DNA of 64,000 nt from the NCBI GenBank assembly GCA_944321735.1, contig CALUMK010000009.1:1-64000 (forward strand), read 5' to 3'. Under the pieces are notes generated by a model. That model saw only the letters and a program-made list of their open reading frames with translations. It did not search any database and was not told where the DNA came from. Position 1 is the first letter of the stretch; the number at the start of each line of letters is the position of its first letter. Positions 27,648 to 36,907 of this stretch are shown one piece after another. A program made the translations under genes and the position numbers. Source of the DNA: an uncultured Bacteroidales bacterium (GTDB lineage Bacteria; Bacteroidota; Bacteroidia; Bacteroidales; P3).

Positions 27648-27693
27648 CAAAAATAAACTAAAAGATTTAGTTTAACAACTAAAGATATTAGTT
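27648..27693 (-). promoter_or_regulatory. Promoter and twin BlaI-type operators
   Basis: A TATTTTTG -7 box (minus strand, 27648-27655) is followed upstream by two dyads. The first is the perfect 19-bp AAACTAAA-AGA-TTTAGTTT (27655-27673). The second is AACTAA-AGATA-TTAGTT (27677-27693). The first lies between -7 and -33 and the second covers -33. Dimer binding would block RNA polymerase. Confidence 0.8.
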
Positions 27694-27705
27694 TTAACAT
27701 TTTTT

Positions 27706-27785
27706 AACACAAATCCGTCATCAGGCTTCGAGGCAACCCGAATCGGATACGGCCTCGGGGACGTCTAATGGCCGATTCGGGTTTA
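27706..27785. repeat. Short, divergent relative of the MITE ends
   Basis: AAATCCGTCATCAGGC at the left and GTCTAATGGCCGATTCGGGT at the right resemble the terminal repeats of the 193-bp elements, but only ~40 bp lie between them, with an internal CGAGGC/GCCTCG dyad. It starts ~13 bp upstream of the BlaI-type operators. Confidence 0.55.
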
Positions 27786-27804
27786 CAAATCCTATCGCCG
27801 CCAG

Positions 27805-27839
27805 CAAAAAAAACGCCTCCCCATAAGCATGGAGAGGCG
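27805..27839 (-). terminator. Terminator of the small membrane protein gene
   Basis: On the minus strand CGCCTCTCCAT pairs with ATGGGGAGGCG (one mismatch) around a 4-nt loop, followed by eight T. Confidence 0.8.
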
Positions 27840-27877
27840 ACTTCAGATGCGCCTAAAGGCATCACGCAACACGAATT

Positions 27878-28075
27878 TCAAGAACCTTGTTCCGCCACGT
27901 CTTTCTTCATCCTTGCCCGTACATAATCGCCTGCCAAACCTCCCACACCGGCACTGAAACCAATCCACAAGGCAGAAGAAAGCGACATATCGGCAAGCCA
28001 GTACAACAATGCGGCCACCACTGCAGACACAAGAAGGAACGCCAGCACAAGTGCAATTATTTTCCGAGTTTCCAT
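27878..28075 (-). CDS. Small two-helix membrane protein, unknown
   Basis: 65 residues from METRKIIALVL; the longer frame upstream runs through the preceding terminator and is rejected. Helix 1 covers ~5-27 (IIALVLAFLLVSAVVAALLYWLA) and helix 2 ~30-46 (SALWIGFSAGVGGLAGDYV), ending in a basic/acidic tail. I do not recognise a family. It is a single gene, between terminators on both sides. A holin-like or stress-related membrane peptide would fit the size, but nothing here proves it. Confidence 0.6.
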   Translation of the reverse strand: METRKIIALVLAFLLVSAVVAALLYWLADMSLSSALWIGFSAGVGGLAGDYVRARMKKDVAEQGS

Positions 28076-28120
28076 AGCGATTTTTTTATCTATAAATACC
28101 CACAGCTTTTTCCAACAAGT

Positions 28121-28159
28121 CAAAAGAGGGCTGCCGGCTTTAAGCCGGCACACCCTCTT
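28121..28159 (-). terminator. Terminator of the broken adhesin gene
   Basis: On the minus strand AAGAGGG pairs with CCCTCTT, and the inner TGCCGGCTT pairs with AAGCCGGCA, followed by TTTTG. It lies 17 bp after the stop at 28177. Confidence 0.75.
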
Positions 28160-28176
28160 CCAACCAAAACGCCCCA

Positions 28177-30255
28177 CTATCTTACCACGAACTTCAGGAT
28201 AGCCGTACCTTGGTCGGTCTTCACGCGGGCAAAGTAGATGCCAGCATTCAAACCGGATACATTGTAACGGAATTCCGTCTGGTTCAGCGTAGCCGCGCTT
28301 TCGTATACCAAAGCACCGGAGAGGTTCATAATGGAAACCTGGTTGATCCGGGCATCGGTAGAAAGAATCCGAACTGTTTCGGAAGCCGGGTTCGGGTAGA
28401 GACTCAGCTGAGCATCCAGCCTATCGCCGCCTTCATTGCCCGTAGGAGCAGATACCACGATATCATCGATCATGAACATGAAAATATCGAAAGAAACGCA
28501 CTGGATGGCCAAATGCACTTCCTGGCCAGCATATTCGTTCAAATCCACTTCCACCAACGTCCAAGCATCTGCCGGGGCTTCGCGGGTTTCGCCAATCATC
28601 GTGAAACTATCCGGGTCGTTGTCCGTTTCGGAAATAAGCACGTTGTATTCTTCCATACCGTACTGGTCCGTCAAGGACTTCACATAAAAGCTCATTTTGG
28701 CATCAGTTGCCGGCAAGAGCAATTTGGGCGAAATCAACCAGTCATCATTGGCCACCCCTTCTAAGTTGAACATACTGGCGCCATAACGTTCTCCGCTATG
28801 CGGTGCAGCCACATCGGAACCGTCTTCTATTAAAGAAGGTTCGGTCAATGCCGGGTTGAATACAAAGAATCCGGCGGTCTGATCCATCAACGGATAAGAA
28901 ATCTCCGCCCAACCGCCAATAGCAGCACCATCCACGTCCACTGTGGTCCAAGCCGGATTGAAGCCTTCGGTAGCCCAGTCTTCACAATACTCGAAGTTCA
29001 TTTCATACGGGTTGGCCGGAGCAAAGGAGTTGACCACCTTGGTAACCGTATCGTTGGTAGCATCCTCATCGCCTTCCAGCTGAGCGATAGCCGTCAGGAC
29101 ATATTCGGTAGAAGGAGCTGACATGTCTGCCGTGAAGGTCACCGTGCCGACAGCGTAAGGAGCCAATGTCACCGTCTGCGGGCCAATAGGCTCTTCCTTG
29201 TTGACAGCCAGAACCACTGGAACCGTTATTTCTTCATAACCCATATTGCGGACCTGTACTTCCACTTCCTGGTTGGCCGTGAACAAACCATCTCCCCTGG
29301 GGCTGAGAATCGCTTCAGCAGCCGCATCCTTGGCCCGCAGAACCGCATCGCTGCCAAATACGGCACGGATAGCCGGATAGCCAAAACCTGCCTGATAGGT
29401 AGGAGGATCATTGGAGGTCACATACAGATAACCTTCAGCCGTCATGTCTGCCATCAGGATATAACCGGTAGAGGCCTCGGTAATCATATAATCGCCAGCT
29501 TCCAACCACAGACCCGGCGTTTCGTATTCCACAAAGCCGGATTCCGTACCTGCCGAACCAGTAGTTTCAAAAATCAGGTCGCCCATGGTCTGGGTAGCCG
29601 CATCCCAATGGTAAATAGCCACGGTCACTTCTTCACCGGCCGGAGCGCCCCAACCTACAGAAATAGCTGTCAGCGTATCCTTCACTGCCAAGGAGAAAGG
29701 AATCCCAGCCGACAATTCGCTATCCGACCCGATGGCATAAGATTCCACATCCTCAAACATCGCATCGGTAACCGCATCGTAAGCCATTACGTCCTGCGCC
29801 ACAATCACGCTCTTCTGCATTTCATTGTCATCCGTCAAGTCAATATCGGCGTGATCCACCACCGTTGCCCGGAAAGTCAAAGTGAACTCATCGTCAACTT
29901 CAAAGCCGCTCAAAGCAAATTCCACTTCGGCATCGGCCACCCCGTCCACTTCCGGAAGTTCCACATTAGCGGTTCCCAAAACGGTTTCCCCGTTCAGCAC
30001 GTCCACCTTGGCCGTGCAAGCCATAGCGCCTCGGTTCTGAACCTCAATCGTAGCCGTCAAAGCAGTATTGACATGTTCTACCGGCACCATGCGAGCCAAA
30101 GGCAACTCGTAGGAATTGATTCGGACATCGTAATCGGTGATTTCCGCAATGGAGATTTCCGCAATCCACAGATAACCGGCCGAAAGAACACCGAAGCTGT
30201 AATTTCCAGCAGTTTCGCAGGTAAACGAAGCATCTCCGGAAACAAAAGTCTCTTC
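28177..30255 (-). pseudogene. C-terminal part of a broken T9SS adhesin (after in-frame amber codon)
   Basis: This is the continuation, in the same frame, of the gene that stops at 30256-30258. Directly after the TAG the frame reads EETFVSGDASFTCETAGNYSFGVL, matching the paralogue at 1715-5845. The first ATG after the stop is at 30105, which gives an internal, signal-less start, so independent export is unlikely. It contains CARDB-like modules, a choice-of-anchor J module (LNFEYCEDWATEGFNPAWT-type start near 28990) and a complete T9SS tail (LSLYPNPASETVRIL, GLNAGIYFARV, final LKFVVR). The reading frame is otherwise clean and codon use looks normal, so the damage appears recent. Confidence 0.8.
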
Positions 30256-32410
30256 CTAGGATTCCGGTTCGTTCCACAAAGTATCCCATGTCGTCACATC
30301 GGATCCCGACACACCATAGACAACAGCGAAAGCTTCCGGGATAGCCATGCCGAAGAAGCTCGTCCCTGCCGTATATTCCATCGAGAAGCGGTAAGCAACG
30401 CCTTCTTCCAGGGTCACGCAACGGGAATACAAAGGATCAGACATCGTAGCCACATAACCGCCGGTAGCACCATCGTAATACCAGTCGCCCACCCAGTCTG
30501 CTGCCTGTTCGGGATCGGAGAAATCGGTAATGAACGGAGCCGGCACCGGTTCAAAGGTAATAAGCGAATCCACGGCGGCATTGTTTTCCAAGTTAACCTC
30601 GTCCTTGCCGGTAGCAGTCAGAATTTCACCTTCCACGGAAACCACATGCTTCCCAATGGCAGACAAATCCATAGTCTGTTCAAAGGTCAGAATAGTATCC
30701 GTTCCATAGGGAATAGCGCCGAATTCTTCCGTAATCGCGGCACCTCCATCCAAAGTATAGGACAATGACAAGGTGGAAATATCCGCACGGCCCACATTGG
30801 ATACCAGCACCTGCAACGGAGTTTCCGCCGAAAGGTCGCAAGCCGAAATCGGCAACAGGATATCGGAAATGGCCAAATCCAGAGTACCCACATAGGCACC
30901 TTGGCCGATTTCCACATCATCCACCGTGATACCCAACATATTGGCATCCGAATAGGCATAGAAAGCAAAGTAGTAGTTTCCAGCTTCCGTGATGTCCAGA
31001 TTCTCCACATGGAATTTAAGCTCACTGCCGGCCTCTATGTTATCGAAATCCACAAGGACTTCCATCTCTTCCACATTGTTGGTGGTTCCCCACAGAAGCG
31101 ACATTTTTTCAACGTAGAAACTGCTGGCAGCATCGTATGCAAAGGCAATGTAAGCATCCCCCGCTTCCAGAGTCACCGGGCACAAGGTCAGCAGATAGTC
31201 ATCCAACGGATTGTCCCAGTCGTAGCTGATAAACGCAGCTTCGCCATCCCATTCCCAAGTGGTTCCATCTTCATTGTTGTCGATGACGGTCCAAAAATCC
31301 ATATCCGCTTCTTCATTGAAGTCGCAGATGAAAGGAGGCTGCATGGGACCGATATGGAATACTTCGGCAGCAAGGGTGTTGTTCTCAGGCACTTCGTCGC
31401 CTTCGTAGGCCACGCTTGCTTCAATCTGGTAGGTAACCCCTTCCGCGCTCAAATCAGCCTTGCCGGCAAAGGTGTATTCCTTGGTAGCACCCGGTGCCAA
31501 GGCTTCCGATACGGTCTCTGTTACCGCTTCACCGCCATCGAGGGTATAAGATACCGAATACGATGCGATTTCCTGAGTCCCGCAGTTTTCCACCACGATG
31601 GTCACATCCTCGGTGGCTGTCAAATCCTCGCCCGTCACAGGCGCCGTGATGTCAACAACCGCCAAGTCGTAGTCGGCTTTGATGCCCAATTCCACATGGT
31701 CGTTCTGGCCGTTGGGATCCATGTCAACCGTAAACACGTATTCCACTCCCGCCTCGAAAGCATAGTCGTTCAACCGGGCATCGTCCCCGGCTGCCACGTA
31801 AATGACTGCCGGATTGGACAACGAAGCCGGCGAAGGATTTACAACAACGGCATCATAGGTTCCCGCCGGAATATCCAACGATTCGCTTTCGCCTGCCAGA
31901 ACCACCGTGTAATCTTCAACCACACCGGTAGCGTCTTCGGGAATCTTGTATTCGAAGGCGGCATAAATCTCTTCCAATGGAAGGTATTCTTCATCGTCCT
32001 CTATCCAAAGGTTGCCTTCGTCTTCCGGGAACAAATCCCCGCAAGCGGTAGCATCGGCATCCAGCAGCACTTGGTAGCCGGAGCCATCATCCCAGTCCAT
32101 ATAGACATCAAGCGTGATACGCGCATTGTCCTTGCTGGCAAACGGACGTGTTTCCATTAACTTCAATGCCACTTTCTTGCCATCGCCCCGTTTTGCAAAA
32201 ACAGCAAAAGGCTCCGGTTTTACAGGCTTTTCCGCCTGCAAGCCAGCTTCTTGGAAAGAGGTCACGCCTGGTTGCGCAATAAATGCCTTCCGTTCAATCT
32301 GTTTCTTGACTTTGAATTGTTCCCCGCTGGAACCAGAATTCTTGACTTGACCCATAGACAGACCTATCATCACGAACAGGCCCAAGGTCATTCCGATAAG
32401 TTTTTTTCAT
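30256..32410 (-). pseudogene. N-terminal part of a broken T9SS adhesin (poly-A frameshift and amber stop)
   Basis: The natural start ATG is at 32408-32410, followed by seven A. With six A it would read MKKLIGMTLGLFVMIGLSMGQ, a clean signal peptide. With seven, translation leaves frame; the frame as found begins at an internal Met (32391) lacking the basic n-region. The rest parallels the paralogue at 1715-5845: VQVLLDADATACGDLFPE-like and FEYKIPEDA segments, CARDB-like modules and a choice-of-anchor J module (FICDFNEEADMDFW). It then meets TAG at 30256. With both sites repaired the gene would encode about 1410 residues. Alternatives to decay are a sequencing or assembly error, or phase variation at the A tract. 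Confidence 0.8.
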
Positions 32411-32822
32411 AATGTTTGGTTTTGGTTGTTTTACAATTCGGATTCGATAATCCTTTTTCTTGGCTTTTTCAGTAACAATTTTTTTGTTAGTAAATTAGGT
32501 GTACACTACATCCAGGCTTGCACCGGAAAACCCGCATGGCAGTGCAAGGCATCCGAAGCCTGTGTTCTTGTTTTGGACATTAAAAAACTTGCTCTGCTCC
32601 CATAATGTGATTTTATGAATACTCCGTTAGTTTTCCCCGCCTTCCATAGAAGAAAGCCGTAATGCGAATTTAGTGTTTTTTTTCAAATAATGCAAAACAA
32701 ATTCAAAAAACAGTCGACGAAACAATAGCCCCAAACCTGTAAACAGGGTAAGCCTTGCCGTAATATATGTCATTGGCATTTCCTGCCAGCTATCTATTTT
32801 TGCCATTCAAAAACAACACAAG
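32411..32822. promoter_or_regulatory. Divergent region between broken adhesin and TonB receptor
   Basis: 412 bp without a gene. TATTTTTG at 32795-32802 is a good -7 box for the receptor gene and implies a leader of ~15 nt. I looked for a cobalamin riboswitch and saw no conserved core. The left part is AT-rich leader of the minus-strand adhesin. Confidence 0.45.
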
Positions 32823-34733
32823 ATGCACTTGCGCACAATATTTTCCACAACCCTGTTCCTGACCACCAGTCTTTTCCTGCAAGCCTCCGCCGGGAATCCG
32901 TTGCCAAAAGCACCCGACTCCTCCGATATTGCCCGCAGCATCAACCTCCACGAAGTGGTCGTGACCGGTACGCGCAACGCCACCGACATCCGGCATCTGC
33001 CCATGACGGTGAGCGTCATCTCGCATCGCCAAATCGAAGAAAGCCATGAAGTCTCGTTGCTGCCCTTGCTGAGCCAGCAAGTCCCGGGCTTGTTCGTGAC
33101 CTCGCGAGGCGTGTACGGCTACGGGGTTTCCGACGGGGCGGCCGGCGGCATCAGCCTGCGGGGTATCGGGGGCGGCTCGGCTTCGCAAATGCTGGTCCTG
33201 ATTGACGGGCATCCCCAGTACATGGGGCTTTTCGGGCATCCAATCGCCGATGCCTACCAAAGCATGATGGCCGAACGGGTGGAAGTGCTGCGCGGCCCGG
33301 CTTCGGTGCTTTACGGCTCCAACGCGATGGGCGGAGTCATCAATATCGTGACCCGGCAGATGCAGGAAGACGGCGTGCGTACCGGCGTAGATGCCGGAAT
33401 CGGGACTTACGGGACGATGCACGCGCAAGCCTCCAACCGGGTCCGCAAAGGCAAGTTCAACAGCATTGTCACCGCCTCCTACGACCGCACCGACGGGCAT
33501 CGCGAAAACATGGGCTTCGAACAGTTCGGCGGCTACGCCAAAGTGGGATACGATTTTAATGCGCATTGGAAAATCTGGGCCGACGCGAATGTGACGCATT
33601 TCAACGCCTCCAATCCCGGCACAGTGGACAAGCCTATCAACGACAACGATTCCCGAATTACCCGGGGCATGGCATCGCTCGCCGTGGAAAACCATTACCA
33701 AAAGACTTCCGGGGCTCTGAGCTTCTTTTACAACTGGGGACGACATCGTATCAATGACGGATACGAAAACGGGGAAGAACCTTTGGACTACCGATTCAAC
33801 TCCCGGGATCAAATGATGGGGGTGTCGGTCTATCAAAGCGCTTCCTTTTACAAAGGAAACCGGGTGACGCTGGGCGTGGACTACCAGCATTTCGGCGGGA
33901 ATTCATGGAATCATTACATAGAAACCGGAGAGGACGAACCGAGCGCCGACCACCATTTGGATGAGGTGGGGGCTTACGTGGACTTCCGGCAGGATCTTTG
34001 GAAATGGCTTTCGCTCGATGCCGGTGTCCGCTTCGACTACCACAGCCGGACGGGTGGGGAATGGATCCCGCAAGGCGGGCTTTCGTTCCACTTGCCCAAG
34101 AACGCTGAAGTCAAGGCGATGGTGAGCAAAGGTTTCCGCAACCCGACGATACGGGAGATGTACATGTTCCCGCCACAGAATCCGGACCTGAAACCGGAAC
34201 GCCTGATGAGTTACGAGCTTTCGTTCTCGCAACGCCTGCTGCACGGGGCATTGCGCTACGGGCTGAACCTCTTTTACATCCATGGGGACAATATTATATA
34301 TGTAGACCGTTCTTCGGGCCGCCCGCTGAACGTGAACGGGGGATTGATTGAAAACTGGGGAACTGAAGCCGATTTCGGATACCGCATTACCAAGGTCTGG
34401 AACGTATACGCCAACTACAGCTGGCTGCACATGAAGCATCCGGTCTTGGGTTCGCCCGAGCATAAGCTCTTTGCCGGATTGGATTTCCGCCTGAACCGCT
34501 GGAGCGCATCCACCGGCATCCAATACATACACGGGCTATATACTTCGGTGGCGGCGGACAATATCCAGCAGGAGAATTTCGTGCTGTGGAACTTGCAAGC
34601 CGGAGTGCGGGTCGGCGGAATCGCTGAAATCTACATCAAGGCTGAAAACCTGTTAGGCCAGGAATACGAAATCAATGCCGGATACCCGATGCCGCGTTTC
34701 ACTTTCATGGGTGGAATCCGACTGGATTTCTAA
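32823..34733 (+). CDS. TonB-dependent outer-membrane receptor
   Basis: 636 residues. Signal peptide 1-23; a TonB-box-like stretch INLHEVVVTGTR near 41-52; plug domain to ~165 with VLIDGHPQYMG, MMAERVEVLRGPASVLYGSNAMGGVINIVTR. A 22-strand barrel follows, ending MGGIRLDF with the expected terminal aromatic residue. There is no CarbopepD-like N-terminal domain, so it is the classic siderophore/cobalamin type rather than SusC type. The ligand is not evident: no riboswitch, Fur-like box or transport partner is nearby. It converges with the regulator gene downstream. Confidence 0.92.
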   Translation: MHLRTIFSTTLFLTTSLFLQASAGNPLPKAPDSSDIARSINLHEVVVTGTRNATDIRHLPMTVSVISHRQIEESHEVSLLPLLSQQVPGLFVTSRGVYGYGVSDGAAGGISLRGIGGGSASQMLVLIDGHPQYMGLFGHPIADAYQSMMAERVEVLRGPASVLYGSNAMGGVINIVTRQMQEDGVRTGVDAGIGTYGTMHAQASNRVRKGKFNSIVTASYDRTDGHRENMGFEQFGGYAKVGYDFNAHWKIWADANVTHFNASNPGTVDKPINDNDSRITRGMASLAVENHYQKTSGALSFFYNWGRHRINDGYENGEEPLDYRFNSRDQMMGVSVYQSASFYKGNRVTLGVDYQHFGGNSWNHYIETGEDEPSADHHLDEVGAYVDFRQDLWKWLSLDAGVRFDYHSRTGGEWIPQGGLSFHLPKNAEVKAMVSKGFRNPTIREMYMFPPQNPDLKPERLMSYELSFSQRLLHGALRYGLNLFYIHGDNIIYVDRSSGRPLNVNGGLIENWGTEADFGYRITKVWNVYANYSWLHMKHPVLGSPEHKLFAGLDFRLNRWSASTGIQYIHGLYTSVAADNIQQENFVLWNLQAGVRVGGIAEIYIKAENLLGQEYEINAGYPMPRFTFMGGIRLDF

Positions 34734-34817
34734 AACGACCCTATTGCCCGGAGCGCGTTTAGAATCGGCAGTCCGCCTAATCCTCAAAATCCTCCCACCG
34801 ATCCCCCCCATGCGCTT

Positions 34818-36599
34818 TCACTTCCGGCCCGATACCGATTCTTCCCTAAGCGCCTCGAAGTAGTCGGAGGTCTTTACCTCGTTGCCAAGCCCGATTTTTT
34901 TACGAAGCCTGTAAATGAACGTCCCTATCGACCGGGGAGTACGCCCCGTAAGATTTGCTATTTCTTTGGCATTCAAACCCGATGCCAAAAAGGCCGCCAA
35001 GCGTTTCTCGCTCCGGGTCAGACCAGAGACCTTCTGTTCCAGGTTCACAAAGAAATAGGGATAAGTGGCTTCGAAATCGGCAAGGTATTGTTTCCAACGG
35101 TTTTCAACCGATCCCGATTGCGCCAGACGCGCTATCCGGGCACAAGCCCTTTCCACTTCATCTTTTGAAAGGCTCCGGACGGTTTCCTGCAAAAGAGCCG
35201 TTTCCTCTTGAATCTGATGCAGCACCTCGTCTTTGTAAGCGTTCGACATGGATCGATCCGCCCCTCTCTGCTTTTCCGTTTCAATCCCCTTGGCCAAAAA
35301 ATCATTCTCCTCTTGTATATCGCGAATCACCTCGTCGCTTTCCTGCTTGCCTCGTTTAAGACGGTACAACAATACGCTCAACGCAATCAGCAGGAAAAAA
35401 ATGACAAGAGACAACACAGTCAAGCTTAACTTCTTTTGCGAATTGGCCAGTTCGGCCAACCTCAAATCCGACTGCATCTTCTCTAACTCGAAGTCCTTAC
35501 GAAGATTATAGACCACTTCTTCCCTTTCCCTATTCCACACCGAATCCCGCAAATGGTATGCAGCATGCAATTCCCGATAAGCCTGCTGCAGTTTCCCTTC
35601 CTCGTACAACAAGGCAGCATAATCTTCATGAGCGTAGCATTCCACTTCCTTGTACCCTATTTCCCGCGAAAGCGCTATGGCTTCCTGCAAATAGATTTCG
35701 GCCAAGGCAACATCGCCCATACCTTGGCTCATATTGCTCATATTCACCAATATTCTTGTCTTCCGGAAAGACTTTTCCGCATTCTTGTCCACTTCGGCCA
35801 AAGCCAAACCGAAATAATGCAAAGCCAAATCCTTCTGCCCGAGCTCCGAATAAATGCAAGCCAGGTTATTGTAATAGAAATCCAAGTTCAAATCCGGGAA
35901 TGCCACCACCAAGGGACGTATCTTCATCAAGTAAAACAAAGACGAGTCCATTTGCTTGGAGGCAAAGAACCAGCCCGCCAAGTTCCTGTACACCAACACC
36001 TCTTCCTCCACTGGCAAAGGCAGCAGAGACAAAGCCTGCCGATGATAATAAAAGGCATCCTCCATCCGACCCGAATACATATACAAGCTGGCCAGATTAG
36101 AATAAACCGAAGCCAGCATGGTCTTCGAAGCATCCGGCCATCGGTGCAGAAAAGCATAGGCAGCCTCAATACCTTCCTGGCTCATTCCCGCCTGCATGGC
36201 ATCGGACACCATCTGGAGGGAAGCCGTCATCGCCAATGAGTCTTCCGTGCGCACCGGCAAGATACCGTATTGCAATGCCTGACCCAAGGATTTCCATGTA
36301 TAATACGCCTCCCGGAAACTGCCTGCCTTTTCCTGCATGGATGCCTTTTGCGTCCAATACCCGGCGGCTTCCTCATAACGCCCTATATCCATACACAAAT
36401 CCAGAATGGAATCAGCCAAATCAACTTTCTCCGTAAAACGGGTTTCTGCATCATAGCGCAGAAACCAATGTTCCAATTTCAAATTCTTCTCGGCTACAGA
36501 CGATTCTCCCTCGGCAGGCAAAAACACATCCTGCCCCGCAACCCCTTCGGACAAAAAGAACGAGAGCAAGAACCAAACACAAAAACGACAATAACGCAT
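34818..36599 (-). CDS. Membrane-anchored TPR protein with C-terminal LuxR-like HTH
   Basis: About 593 residues from MRYCRFCVWFLLSFFLSEGVAGQ, a signal peptide. TPR units fill residues ~90-370 (SVYSNLASLYMYSGRMEDAFYYHRQAL, YYNNLACIYSELGQKDLALHYF). A coiled stretch leads to one membrane helix (LSLTVLSLVIFFLLIALSVLLYRL, ~395-418). A cytoplasmic helix region follows, then the HTH GLTRSEKRLAAFLASGLNAKEIA...TPRSIGTFIYRLRKKI. The layout places TPRs in the periplasm and the DNA-binding domain inside. This is a Bacteroidetes one-component regulator type with mostly unknown signals. It diverges from the 1435-residue adhesin, an obvious candidate target. Confidence 0.85.
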   Translation of the reverse strand: MRYCRFCVWFLLSFFLSEGVAGQDVFLPAEGESSVAEKNLKLEHWFLRYDAETRFTEKVDLADSILDLCMDIGRYEEAAGYWTQKASMQEKAGSFREAYYTWKSLGQALQYGILPVRTEDSLAMTASLQMVSDAMQAGMSQEGIEAAYAFLHRWPDASKTMLASVYSNLASLYMYSGRMEDAFYYHRQALSLLPLPVEEEVLVYRNLAGWFFASKQMDSSLFYLMKIRPLVVAFPDLNLDFYYNNLACIYSELGQKDLALHYFGLALAEVDKNAEKSFRKTRILVNMSNMSQGMGDVALAEIYLQEAIALSREIGYKEVECYAHEDYAALLYEEGKLQQAYRELHAAYHLRDSVWNREREEVVYNLRKDFELEKMQSDLRLAELANSQKKLSLTVLSLVIFFLLIALSVLLYRLKRGKQESDEVIRDIQEENDFLAKGIETEKQRGADRSMSNAYKDEVLHQIQEETALLQETVRSLSKDEVERACARIARLAQSGSVENRWKQYLADFEATYPYFFVNLEQKVSGLTRSEKRLAAFLASGLNAKEIANLTGRTPRSIGTFIYRLRKKIGLGNEVKTSDYFEALREESVSGRK

Positions 36600-36907
36600 A
36601 CACCCATGTTTCAATTATACAAAAACGATGACATCCAACCCGCCAAAGCATCCAACAGGCAGGCAAACATACAACATTTTCAGATTCCAACTCACAAAAC
36701 ACCCCGCAAAACAAATGCAACTCATTAAAAACAAGAAATATATAAAAATGTCGTCATTTTGTTGTACTACAACATTCCCGATTGTCGGCCTTTTGTGAAT
36801 GCAGGGATAAGGTCTCCCGGCAGAGGCAACCTATTTTTGCCGCAACAAGCAGCAGGCACTCCAATCGTGCCTTTTTCAAAACAAATATTCATTAAAACAT
36901 TAAAACC
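36600..36907. promoter_or_regulatory. Divergent promoter region, TPR-HTH regulator / adhesin
   Basis: Two -7-like boxes face apart: TATGTTTG on the minus strand at 36664-36671 for the regulator, and TATTTTTG at 36832-36839 for the adhesin, whose leader would be ~60 nt. The AT-rich middle (36720-36780) includes TTTTGTTGTACTACAACA with the dyad TGTTGTAC/GTACAACA overlapping, a possible operator. Confidence 0.5.

Noticed and set aside
27706-27785. Third full copy of the 193-bp MITE
   Set aside because: The ends are degenerate and the interior is only ~40 bp and unrelated, so it is listed as a separate short relative.
32411-32822. Cobalamin riboswitch before the TonB-dependent receptor
   Set aside because: No recognisable B12-box core or surrounding helices were found; the region is AT-rich promoter DNA.
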